A model generated the notes under the pieces. The model searched no databases. It worked only from the letters and a program-made list of their open reading frames with translations, and was not told where the DNA came from. Made by a program: the position numbers and the translations under genes. A stretch of 64,000 bases of DNA from the NCBI GenBank assembly GCA_030374805.1, contig JARGSG010000211.1, forward strand, positions 62,001 to 126,000, read 5' to 3'. The stretch is from Gracilaria gracilis. Its lineage: Eukaryota; Rhodophyta; Florideophyceae; Gracilariales; Gracilariaceae. Numbering within the stretch: position 1 is the first letter of the stretch; each line of letters starts with the position of its first letter. Of the stretch, positions 31,383 through 40,893 are shown piece by piece.

Positions 31383-31936
31383 CCTTCATGTGCGAAATCG
31401 GTTCTTGGCGTCAAAGTGTCGGAGCACCAACGACCCAATGTTGTTGCAGAAACAGTTTACCCCTGCGGAAATTTGAACCGTCGTTCACCGAACCGTGGTT
31501 GGCACGAGGAGCTTCAACTCGAGAGAGAGAGACACTTATTTACTTCGGATGGGGCTCGATGAAAAGGAGGAAGGTGGAGTAGATTGCTCTTCCCGTGAAA
31601 AGGGGGCAAAGTTTGCCGGCAAACCTTGTTTGGGCAGCCACATTGCAAATTGCAATGCAATGCATACTGTATTACGGCAGAATATGCATTATTTTGAAGA
31701 CAGAAGGGTAGTTCATTGGTGATCTCACGCGCACCTTTAACATATCTGCCGCACCTGTGGAACCAGGGGGTTCCTGACATCTCTGTTGCTCTAGCTAGGC
31801 GTTTACCTCCTCATATCAACTTGATACTATCACGACACTTGATTGTACGACCCGTCACTTTTCGAGCTCGGGGCTGAAAGTAGACATCCACACGAAGCTG
31901 GTTGTTGTCGCGACTGTACAGACCTGAAGCTGCACA
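31383..31936. other. Shared upstream region of two plastid-type genes
   Basis: Divergent start codons face this 554-bp segment, so both promoters should lie here. It contains ATTGCAATGCAATGCAT-like repeats near 31645-31665. No TATA box can be assigned with confidence. Confidence 0.4.
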
Positions 31937-32710
31937 ATGGTTCAATGCCTTGCAACATTTGTTGGAACCCATGCCATTCGGTTGCCATATCGATCACTCT
32001 CACAGAGAAGAGCTTGTGAGCGTCGAACAACAAGACGTTCCCCGGTGAGAATGGCTGGCGGAGTCCCGAAGGTGCCGTACAAGGCACCCGGCGCGCAGAA
32101 CCACGAGTTCATTGACATATTCAACCGTCTTTACCGAGAACGCATTATATATGTGGGACAGGACCTGGACGATGAGTCTGCGAATCAAATTATCGCAGTC
32201 CTGCTCTACCTTGAGAACGATGATGCCAAATCAAACGTTTCGATGTACTTCAATTGCCCTGGTGGTACAATACCCGCTGGTCTTGCTGTGTATGACTGCA
32301 TGCAAGCCATGAAGTACCCGGTGGTAACCTTGAATCTAGGTTTGGCTGCTTCTATGAGTGCGTTCCTAGTTGCTGCTGGAACGAAAGGGAAACGCATGGC
32401 TCTACCGAATTCTCGCTTTCTGTTGCAAAGCCCTTCTCTGCCAGACACAGTCAGAGGACAAGCCTCCGACGTGGCAATTGAAGTACGAAATATTCTAAAC
32501 CAACGCAATAGAATTATAGATGGTTTGCATCAGTTCACGGGAAGAAGCAAAGATCAGCTTAAAGAGGACTTGAGCAGAGACATGTACTTGACTGCACCTG
32601 AAGCTCGCACATATGGCTTAATAGACAATGTGCTAATGCCCCAGGTCAAGGCTCCGAGTGAAAACTTTATCGCTGGCCTGGGTTCACCCAGTCGAGCTTC
32701 TTTGAATTAA
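31937..32710 (+). CDS. CLPR: ClpR-type plastid Clp protease subunit
   Basis: A 257-aa ClpP-fold protein from ATG 31937. The first 38 residues are Arg/Ser-rich and plastid-transit-like; a second ATG at residue 39 begins the conserved part. The ClpP core is clear: FNCPGG (106-110), GLAASMSAF with the catalytic-position Ser139, ALPNSRFLLQSP, and SRDMYLTAPEARTYGLID with Asp215. The histidine of the triad (ClpP HQP) is Gln164, so this subunit should be inactive as a peptidase. This matches ClpR proteins, which share the heptameric rings of the stromal Clp protease with active ClpP in cyanobacteria and plastids. The member (R1-R4 equivalent) cannot be told from sequence alone. Confidence 0.9.
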   Translation: MVQCLATFVGTHAIRLPYRSLSQRRACERRTTRRSPVRMAGGVPKVPYKAPGAQNHEFIDIFNRLYRERIIYVGQDLDDESANQIIAVLLYLENDDAKSNVSMYFNCPGGTIPAGLAVYDCMQAMKYPVVTLNLGLAASMSAFLVAAGTKGKRMALPNSRFLLQSPSLPDTVRGQASDVAIEVRNILNQRNRIIDGLHQFTGRSKDQLKEDLSRDMYLTAPEARTYGLIDNVLMPQVKAPSENFIAGLGSPSRASLN

Positions 32711-33916
32711 TTTGGATCGGATGAAGCAGATGGAAAGAAACTTATGAACGAAGTCTCTTGTGCGCCATAGTTTTGCCCTTGGTAGTTCCTATGACAAACA
32801 CGTTAACCCGAACGATTTTGGTGGTTGATATTCATTTCTTCACATACAACCTTCCCCAAGCTTCTGAAGCGGACCCGACTGCATTAACCTACCATTTGCG
32901 ATTGCGTAATAGAACCATAGCCAATGCCTACCCCACATCCCTTGATCCCCATGAAAATGCAATTTGCTTTATGTTCTCTGTGAGAGAGCCTCTTACAAGA
33001 TCCTACAGGCTGTAGAAGTAGAGGATGTTGTCAGCGACGAGCTCTCCACTCGTTTCAAGCAGAAGGATTATCACATTTCTCATCCACAAAATCTCTCTCT
33101 CTCTTTGTGGACTTTAATTCTTCTATTACTAGAATTAGAGGAAAACTTTGTCTATACAAAGTTTTCTTTCCTTAAGAAGGCTAAAAACTTCTGTGGCCAT
33201 CAATTCTCTAACCGGCTTTTGACTTCGTTCGGCCTTACTTGGCTGCTCTCCTCCTATAGAAGAGTTTGTAAGAGGGCAGCGCAAGACTACATGTTGTACA
33301 TCTCTTTTTGGTTTTGTTGCGCATTTACAGCGACACACTTTGTCCCCAACAAACGTAGCAACTGGATGAAGCTCAAAAACATGCCCTGCATAGAACTGAG
33401 CAAGAGTTACTTCGGCTCTTCGTATCTCACCACTATCTTTCAAAAACTCGGGAATTTGTGGTAGATCCACTAAATGAAACAGTCCTTATCTGCCTGCTTG
33501 AGTCCGTCCACCGCCAATTTCATTAGACGAACTTAGTGGCAAGTAGTCAAAGAAAAGACATATCTTCTCGGGGGGTTTACGTTCCTTTTCGAATACGAAA
33601 CTTATGTTTCTTCTTCTTCTTTATGTGTGTGAGGGCGTCGACGAAGGACTGGGCAAGACGATGCGCATTTGATGGCATCTGAACTGATTCAACAGTTGAC
33701 TCTCTGTGCAAAGAGCAACTGCTAGTGCGACAAAACCAGATTGCGGGACACCCAAGGAAGAAACCAGAGTTCAGGCATGAAGGATTATTGGGCCAAAAAG
33801 CATTACATCAGCCTTTCAAATTCTGGGCTTTGCGCTGAACCAGTCGGTTTACAACTCGTTTGTAAATGAAAGTCGCAACCCCAATAATCTTGTGATGCTT
33901 CTCATGCCAGTTAAGA
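32711..33916. other. Intergenic, with a small hairpin
   Basis: No gene recognised in about 1.2 kb. A perfect hairpin GAAAACTTTGT / ACAAAGTTTTC (33141-33151 and 33156-33166, 4-base loop) is the only clear structure; pyrimidine-rich runs flank it. Confidence 0.5.
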
Positions 33917-34360
33917 ATGCCACAATCGTTTCGACCACGAGGAAAAACGTTTGTCGGCTTAACGTCGAAGGAGAGGTCAAAACAACTCCAGAGCCTTGAT
34001 GGATTTTCTGCATATGCTTCCGCTTCTTCGGGAGAGAAGCAACCTCGCTCTTGTTCTACTTGTGAAACGCGGAGGCAACGGTTTATTGAAATGGAGAAAG
34101 AGTTTAATGAACTCCGAGAAAAACTCTTGAGCAAGACCGTGCTGGACGTGCTCGAGAACACGAGTGAGGACATATCTTCTTCCCCACTAGAACTGGCTCT
34201 GATCCAAGAAAGCGCGAAGCTGCGGATTACCATTGATACGTTGATGAGATTTCAGGTATGTTGCGAAGCACAGGAAGATACACGATCCCGCTGTTCAACT
34301 TTGGCTAACACATTTCCTTTCTCAAAGCTGTTTGACGCAATTGACACTGCACCCGAATAA
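33917..34360 (+). CDS. Small coiled-coil protein with one intron
   Basis: ATG 33917 opens a frame to 34360. A textbook intron lies at 34256-34327: CAG/GTATGT donor, GGCTAAC branch site, a TTTCCTTTCT tract and AAAG acceptor. Its 72 bases are a multiple of three without a stop, so the unspliced frame also stays open. The spliced product is 123 aa: basic Ser-rich start, a CSTCETRR pair of cysteines, then a heptad-like helix (MEKEFNELREKLLSKTVLDVLE), a short Ser loop and a second helix (LIQESAKLRITIDTLMRFQ). A leucine-zipper or small regulatory protein is possible; no family recognised. An upstream exon cannot be excluded. Confidence 0.5.
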   Translation: MPQSFRPRGKTFVGLTSKERSKQLQSLDGFSAYASASSGEKQPRSCSTCETRRQRFIEMEKEFNELREKLLSKTVLDVLENTSEDISSSPLELALIQESAKLRITIDTLMRFQVCCEAQEDTRSRCSTLANTFPFSKLFDAIDTAPE

Positions 34361-34503
34361 GATACTCTGGATACTTGATGACGCGAGCACGAGCAATCGA
34401 AAGACGAATAAGAGCAATGCAACCCTTTACTGGCATTGGTTTCCACCCATAAGCAAAAAGGACTCTTCTACAAAGTGCAACGGAGGTGCGCTACGTAATC
34501 CAA

Positions 34504-36627
34504 CTACGAGAAGCCTTCGATTTTCTCCTGCGAAGTACCTTTCTCGGAAGTTCCATTGCTATCAGAATTTAGTAGTTTCGGTTTCTTGGGAGCAGGTTCA
34601 ACGTCCAATACATTTCGCGTTAGATCTTGGGTATCCCCTTCTATCTCACTTTCCTTAAGACGCCGCTCTTCTTCAGTTATCTGTGCAATTTCTTCTTCTG
34701 TGAGAATCTTCGCCCGAAGCCTAATGATTCTGCGATCATTAGCTTCAGTAACTTGGAATCTTACATGAGATACGACGACCTCTTCACCCTGTTCAGGAAT
34801 ACCGCCCATCTGAGCGCAGAGGAAGCCCGATATTGTTCCATAATCATCCAGGTCGTCTTCCGATAAGACAAGATTAAATGCCTGTGCTACTTTTTCCAGA
34901 CTCGTCTGACCGTCTACGGTGTAGTATCCATCTCCAATACTTGCAATAAACTGTGATTCCGCTTCGTAATCGTCATCTTCATCATAAATCTCACCCACAA
35001 CCTCCTCTAGAATATCTTCGAGAGTAACTAAGCCAGCAGTTCCTCCATACTCGTCTACTACAACAGCCATATGCAACCGGCGCTTTCTCATTTCTTCCAG
35101 GGCTACCCAAACTGACATAGATTCTGGAACAAAAAATGCAGGTTCCATAACTTCAGCAACTTTTGTCTTCTGTAGAAGATCAGGATCTTCAGTGAGGTAA
35201 CGAAGTAGCGATTTTGCCAATGCAATACCGACTATATTATCGATAGTGCCTTCGAAGACTGGCATTCGAGAATAGTGTGATTCAGCTTCCAATTCCAACA
35301 ACTGGGCCATTGTGTTTTCATTTGGGATGGCCACCATGTCCACTCTAGGGCACATGATAGATTTCACATCAGTTTCTTCAAGATCCAAGACATTGTGAAT
35401 GATTTGAGACTCATACTTTTCGATGCTCCCCGAACGGTCAGCACCAGCAACAATAAGTCTCAGTTCCTCCTCACTGACTGTTGTGTCACTTTCTAAAGGA
35501 AGCTTTAGAAGCCGTAAAATGAAAGTTGAGACAGCCGCAAGCAGTTTTCCAACTGGATATACAATAATTGACAAGGTACTAATGAATGGAACCATGATGC
35601 GAGCAACTTTTGCAGGAGCGTGAACCGCAACGGCCTTGGGGAGTATTTCACCAAAGAAAAGAAAGAAGACTGTCATAGCAGCGGTCACGTAACCGACGGC
35701 TGCAGTTCCAAAAACTTCTCCAGCCAGCTCTGTGGCGATTGCAGTCGAGAATATCGTTGCGGATGTCGTGGAAACCAAGATTGTTGTCAGGAAACGGGTG
35801 AGGTCGGACTCCAAAGCAGAAAATGGCGATTTCTCGCCTTCTTTCTCGGCGAGTTCTCGCACTTTCCATGGCCAGAGTGTTGTAATAGCGGTCTCGGCCG
35901 CCGCTAGAGCAGCTGCCACGGTGAACATCACACATGCAAAGCCTAGCAGACTCTTCTGTAGAGGCGGTTTATCATCTGAGGGAGCTGAGGCATGAGTAGT
36001 AACGTGGGCGAGACTTGCCGGAAGTGCATTACCGCTGATTACCGCAGTCAATGCCGGGCGCAAAGGAACAGATAAGGAAATCCGACGATACGTTGTGACG
36101 ATTGGATATACTGTTGCAAAATACGTTTTCGAACGGCGCTTCCCAGTTGTGGCTACGATCTCGATCGGAGCAATGCATCTGTCTCGATTGAGATATGCTG
36201 TCGCGGCGCTCAATCTTGCTGAGCAGTTGAGAAAAAATGAAAGCAAAACAGCACCGAAGGCTATAAGCAGATTCCGGAAAACTTGCCACACTACGATGAT
36301 GGTGTTCACCGAAGACTTAATACCGGTTACACTTCTGTCCGCATTTGGTATTCCAGGAGCGTCTTTTCCAAGCGTTGCCGAATAGTTGGCGTGCTCCGCG
36401 GATATCGATGCAATGGTGCAAAATCGCGGAGCACGCCTTGGTGATTGAGGTGATCGGGAAACCAGCAAGCGCACCCGACTGAATCTATTAGACGTAATTG
36501 CGGATCCCTGAAACTTGTTATTGCGAGAATATGGGGATAAGTACAGATGAGAAACGTTGGGTATGTGCTGAAAGGCAAGAGTTTGCCTTTGCGGTGCTAG
36601 ACTGATCAAGCAGTTTGAACCGGCCAC
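34504..36627 (-). CDS. Plastid DUF21-CBS-CorC transporter (CNNM/MGR type)
   Basis: About 707 residues. Order: Ser/Arg-rich leader of about 90 residues, a hydrophobic segment near 110-135, a DUF21 membrane domain (about 225-410, with AAETAITTLWPWKVRELAEKEG and FFLFFGEILPKAVAV), two CBS domains (about 430-560, with IMCPRVDMVAIP, YSRMPVFEGTIDNIVGI, VVVDEYGGTAGLVTLEDILEE), and a CorC/HlyC C-terminal domain (about 570-665, DGYYTVDGQTSLEKV to IRLRAKI). This is the architecture of chloroplast DUF21 proteins of the magnesium-release (MGR8/9) type; Mg transport is inferred. Oddity: the frame has no ATG upstream of the domains; a TAG lies 24 bases before the first usable GTG (36627), so a 5' exon or a one-base error is likely. 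Confidence 0.85.
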   Translation of the reverse strand: MAGSNCLISLAPQRQTLAFQHIPNVSHLYLSPYSRNNKFQGSAITSNRFSRVRLLVSRSPQSPRRAPRFCTIASISAEHANYSATLGKDAPGIPNADRSVTGIKSSVNTIIVVWQVFRNLLIAFGAVLLSFFLNCSARLSAATAYLNRDRCIAPIEIVATTGKRRSKTYFATVYPIVTTYRRISLSVPLRPALTAVISGNALPASLAHVTTHASAPSDDKPPLQKSLLGFACVMFTVAAALAAAETAITTLWPWKVRELAEKEGEKSPFSALESDLTRFLTTILVSTTSATIFSTAIATELAGEVFGTAAVGYVTAAMTVFFLFFGEILPKAVAVHAPAKVARIMVPFISTLSIIVYPVGKLLAAVSTFILRLLKLPLESDTTVSEEELRLIVAGADRSGSIEKYESQIIHNVLDLEETDVKSIMCPRVDMVAIPNENTMAQLLELEAESHYSRMPVFEGTIDNIVGIALAKSLLRYLTEDPDLLQKTKVAEVMEPAFFVPESMSVWVALEEMRKRRLHMAVVVDEYGGTAGLVTLEDILEEVVGEIYDEDDDYEAESQFIASIGDGYYTVDGQTSLEKVAQAFNLVLSEDDLDDYGTISGFLCAQMGGIPEQGEEVVVSHVRFQVTEANDRRIIRLRAKILTEEEIAQITEEERRLKESEIEGDTQDLTRNVLDVEPAPKKPKLLNSDSNGTSEKGTSQEKIEGFS

Positions 36628-37239
36628 GGCGAGCAGAGGATTTTTCCGCTACTGGGATCCCCGGCTTCAGCCGACGTCGGCTGCGACGTCGACGCGGATG
36701 CAAGATGGTGTTACGTTGCACAGGGTGTTTGGTGACTTCGCTCCTCAGAACCTGAGAAAACTAGGATACTGTCAATGAGATAGAAGAATAGTTTAAGGAG
36801 CAAAAGAATCGTTCACATTGAATCGCAGTGTCCAACCTAGAGAGGATGAGTGAATTAAGAGAGAAAGTCGCGGTATCAAGTGCGTGGTACAACGTACGAA
36901 GGTATCTTTGTACACGAAAGCGACTCATTTTCGGGCAAGGTGCTCGACTGCTGCTGAGCTGCTCAGACCAGACGTCATTCAGGACATGAGGCATCAGAGG
37001 ATCCCAATCTCGATCAAGTTGAGATCAACAATTTGTGCAGCATGTTTTTTACTGGGTGAACAATTTCGTTTCAAATACTGTATGATATCGTATCAATTCC
37101 CCGTCGCAGGTCGCGGACGACCAGCAGCCGCTGTTGAACAGCGGGAATGCGAGTGCGGAGCCGAAAGGCTCTGTTGAGCTCTTAGAGCTTCCCTCAAGCG
37201 TTTCCAAGTTTTCAAGACCACCTGTACCGTTGGTATCAA
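36628..37239. other. Upstream region of two plastid-type genes
   Basis: Lies between the divergent DUF21/CBS and LTO1 genes. It probably contains a missing 5' exon of the former: on the minus strand CATTGAC and TTTTCTCAG near 36746-36775 look like a branch site and acceptor. TACCGTTGGTATC at 37225-37237, just before the LTO1 ATG, is one mismatch from a 13-mer that recurs in the window. Confidence 0.4.
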
Positions 37240-38501
37240 ATGCGTTACCATTTTCCTGTGTTGCTTTCATTCGTTGAGAGTCCTGCTTTCTCAAATCTCT
37301 CCCGGCTCTCAAAAAGGTCAGCTCTGAGCCGGATAAAAGGATTCCGTTTCAGAGAATGTACGAAGAAAAGAAGATCATTTCTTCCGGGCATTACAATGTG
37401 CACCAAATCTCGACCAACAGATGAGGAAGAATCAGTTTCCCAGAATGGCAAACCGTCTTCTCCGTCAAACTTCTTCATATCGTTCAGAGACATTCGCAAG
37501 ATAATGGTGGCCGTATCCGTTTTAGGGATGGCAGAGACCACATATTTAACTTACAACAAGCTCTTTTCCTCGCCGGGTGCAATATGCGGAACTCAAGGTT
37601 GTCTGGATGTACTTTCGGGACCGTTTTCAACTTTTCTTGGAGTGCCATTGACAGTGTTTGGAGCCCTCGCTTACGCCATTTTTGCTTATCTTTGTACATG
37701 GCCTCTTTCAGCTGAGGACGAAGAGACTGAATCTGAGGGCAGCGATAAGCCCACAATTGTTCCAGCAGATGAGGTGTACGCTGTTAGAGACGCAGCCACA
37801 CGACCGCTGATGCTAGCTGTGTCAACCGCCATGTTCACGTTTTCCGTATATCTGGTGAACCTTCTTGTGTTTGTAATTCGCTCAATGTGTCCATATTGTG
37901 TGTTTTCCGCATGCCTTAGTACCGCACTTTTCATTTTCACTGCCTTTATAGGCAAGGCAGTTCCAGAATGGAAGACTGCGTTCAAGATTGGAACAGCTTC
38001 TGCTTTCTTTGCTACTGTATGTGCTGCAGCTCTGTTCTTCCTTGGCATGCCTGCCTACTCACAGGCACAAGGATCTGGGGTTCCACAAGCACCTCCAGCG
38101 ATTACTCTCTCATCCGACTCCGACTCAATTGTAAGTTCTGAGGAAGATAACCCCAACACATATATTTAGTTTACAACTCACACATATCTTTCTTAACACA
38201 CCTGTTGTCCGTGCGACGCGTGCAGAGAACTGCGGAGAAGCTGGCTCAGAAGAAGACAAAAATGTATGGAGCCTATTGGTGCACTCATTGCTATGACCAG
38301 AAACAACGCTTCGGAAAGCAGGCTTTTTCACGCATCCCGTATATTGAGTGCGACAAGAACGGTGTCAACACACAGTATAAGCTTTGTAGAGAAAAACGGA
38401 TTCCCGGTTATCCCACTTGGGAGATTGAGGGGGAGCTGTACCCTGGTGAGATTGAGATCTCGGAGCTCGAAAGACTTGCCGACGAATCCAAAGGGAAGTA
38501 A
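37240..38501 (+). CDS. LTO1: LTO1: VKOR-thioredoxin thiol oxidase, two exons
   Basis: Model join(37240..38130, 38226..38501), 388 aa. The intron has GTAAGT, CTTAAC and GTGCAG, and joins two parts that otherwise look like separate ORFs. Residues 1-60 are a basic plastid leader. The VKOR domain has the loop pair Cys116 and Cys121 (CGTQGC), the LSGPFSTFLGVP segment and the redox motif CPYC (217-220) in the fourth membrane helix. Exon 2 adds the thioredoxin-like domain with WCTHC (Cys316, Cys319) and the cis-proline segment IPGYPTW. This is the domain order of plant LTO1 and cyanobacterial VKOR fusions, which form disulfides in thylakoid-lumen proteins needed for photosystem II. All eight expected landmark residues are present. 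Confidence 0.92.
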
Positions 38502-38714
38502 CGCGTAGAAGATGTATTCCAAACATGAGAACGGGGGTTGTGAAACGAAAAGGATCCCAATTGGGAGGTGATTTTGACCAAACGTGCGGGAATATCACCT
38601 AGTTTTGATGCTATATGTAGGTTTTAACTTTTGATCTATACAATACATTGAAGAATAAGACAGGAGGTTATACAAGGGTTTGAACGAACAAAATAATGCA
38701 GTAGTTGGGTTTGG

Positions 38715-39674
38715 TCACGACAGACGTGAAGCGCGTCTTCGCAGTCTCGCAACCAGTCGTACCAAACGCACGCGATCGCCCAGCGGCATGGTTGGTCCAA
38801 ATTCAGCCTTGATATCCTCGTCGCTTAAACTTAATAGAGTATGACCATCAATTCTTTCCTCTATGAAAAGCTGCCGATATTCTCCAAGCCCCGAGAAATC
38901 AAGCTCATCCACCACTTCATTCAATCCCCATGACTCGACATCTATGGCGCTGGCGCCAGTGACCCGCGTCTTGAGCGTGTCGTCGAAGCGTTCAAATGCA
39001 TCCTGTTGATCAAAATCGTCGAGCGGATCAGATTCATTCTCCGGCTGATTCTCCGGCTGATTCTCCGGCTCGCGTCGTCCAAACGGTAGTATACGCGACG
39101 CTACGAATGACACGCCGCCTACAAACGCTAGCAAGGGTACTATCATCTTCGCCATCAAGGCGACCGTGAAGACCGGCGCACCGAAAACCAGAAAGCCGAA
39201 GCCAGTGGTGATGAGTATGCCAGCCGAAAAGGCGGTGAACGACAGCAAGACGAGAAACAACAGCGGCGCCGCAACCAAAGAGACAGCTGCGACGGCCAGA
39301 AAAAGCGAGATATGAAAGACGAGGTTGAGAAGGGTGCCCGCAAAGGCAACGGCGGCGAAGGATGCCACGATGATAGCGAAACGTTCGTTGGTGTTTGCGT
39401 TGCGCCACGCTTGCTGAATGGAACGGCGCCAGCCAGAAGACGTGCGCGACGCACGACGACTAGTTACAGGCGTGCGGTGGTAGTGACGCATGACGGGCTG
39501 TGTGAAAGGCGCATCGTGTGGCGGTAGTGGACATATCCGACGTCGGTGGGACAGAGAGAATGACAAGGGGGTTGCGACGCGAACAGGCGACAGAAACGAG
39601 CTAGAGCGCACGCCGCTGACGACGGCCGGTACGGACGCTGCGTTGAACAGAAACAGGACGTGGAGAGCACCCAT
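38715..39674 (-). CDS. Membrane protein with C-terminal SAM domain
   Basis: Start chosen at ATG 39674 (319 aa); the frame is open to about 39839 but only from a GTG. Residues 1-85 are Ser/Arg/Pro-rich with a short hydrophobic start (ALHVLFLFNAA), so a signal or organelle leader is likely. Residues about 95-195 hold a long hydrophobic block of three or four membrane spans (FAIIVASFAAVAFAG, FLAVAAVSLVAAPLLFLVLL, AGILITTGFGFLVFGAPVF, IVPLLAFVGGVSFVA). A linker repeats ENQP twice. The last 70 residues form a SAM domain (WGLNEVVDELDFSGL, YRQLFIEERIDGHTLLSLSDEDI, LGDRVRLVRLV), a protein-interaction module. The combination suggests an organelle membrane scaffold; function unknown. Confidence 0.8.
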   Translation of the reverse strand: MGALHVLFLFNAASVPAVVSGVRSSSFLSPVRVATPLSFSLSHRRRICPLPPHDAPFTQPVMRHYHRTPVTSRRASRTSSGWRRSIQQAWRNANTNERFAIIVASFAAVAFAGTLLNLVFHISLFLAVAAVSLVAAPLLFLVLLSFTAFSAGILITTGFGFLVFGAPVFTVALMAKMIVPLLAFVGGVSFVASRILPFGRREPENQPENQPENESDPLDDFDQQDAFERFDDTLKTRVTGASAIDVESWGLNEVVDELDFSGLGEYRQLFIEERIDGHTLLSLSDEDIKAEFGPTMPLGDRVRLVRLVARLRRRASRLS

Positions 39675-40893
39675 TGCGACGCTGAGCGACGGGCGACTCG
39701 GACTCGGACGCGCTGCTGACGAAGACGTGCAGCTCGGGCGCTTGATGGAAACACGGAGTTGCAACTTGCAAGTTGTGGTGCGCGTTGAGATATCATCACA
39801 CTCACGATCACGTGTTCCACGTGTGAGCCGTGTGGACACGTCGCGGCGTGGAGCGACGAGGCGCCGGTAACGCCAGCAAGGTTACTTTGTGTAACCTTAC
39901 ACGGGAACGCGGTGGCTGCATGGGCACGTGGACGCGTGGGCGTGTGGCAACGTGGAGACTCTCGGCACTGTTGGGCGGCGGCGGCGCATCTTATTCCGTA
40001 ACTTCATGATGGCGGTGCGTGCGTGCGTGCGTATCATACGTTCGGTCGCTTGAGCTTCCTGGCGGCGGTGTGGCACTGCCAGTGCTCTTGTAGAAGCGGG
40101 GAGGAGGAACTGCGCGATAGGACCGTTTGATGCAAAGGGTAAAACGCTAACGCTAACGCTAGCGCTTTGTCTCGCTGACCCTTACGCGCGGCCGCGGTGG
40201 TGGCTGTTGCCCCATTTGAGCGCTTTGCGGCACTTGTCATAGTGTCAATGGCGCACACGAACTTACACCACGCGGTAAGCGCGCTCGCCCGTTCATAGCC
40301 ACCGCGCGTTATGAAAAGGTTGCTCGCTGCGAGAGCAGCGGTGGAGATAGATCCGGCGCCATTTCCAAACGTTTGAAGCAACGCGCGCACACGCACGCCA
40401 CGTACGTGCGCACGCTCGCGAAAACCAAACGATCCGCGTCGCCGTTGAGCACTTGCGGCGGCGCGCGCGAGAGCGCACGCGCCATCGCGCGGCACGAGGC
40501 CACCGCGTTTGGCGCGCACACGCGCGCAGTCATGTGACCGTTGTGCACACAGCAGTGCACGCCGTAGATCCGTTCAAGCAACGCAGCGCGCACAGCTCGC
40601 GTCGCGCACGCGCCCGTTTGCGCACATCTGCGACAAGCCGCACTGCCGCTGCCGAGACGCACTTCTCAACGGCTCTGTTCCGTCGCCAGCGACCCGTTTG
40701 TCCGACGCGTCTGCCATCGCGCGCCGCACGTCTGCTGCCCGCGCGTCGTACCGCGCGTCGCGTCGCGCCGTAACGTCCGTGCTGTTCCGCTGCCGTCCCC
40801 CGTCCACCGTCCACCTTCATCGACAAGCGCCCCCGCAGTGCCCGCACAGCACCCTAGTGGCCCGCCATACTGGCGTCGCGCGCCCTGCCAAAT
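39675..40893. other. GC-rich intergenic with many compositional ORFs
   Basis: Very CG-rich and alternating (GCGCGC, CGTGCG tracts), so long open frames occur on both strands without any domain. GCTAAC-like units repeat at 40146-40164. It should contain the promoters of the divergent genes on each side. Confidence 0.5.

Noticed and set aside
40146-40164. GCTAAC units as a telomere-like tract
   Set aside because: Only about three imperfect units, inside GC-rich intergenic DNA.
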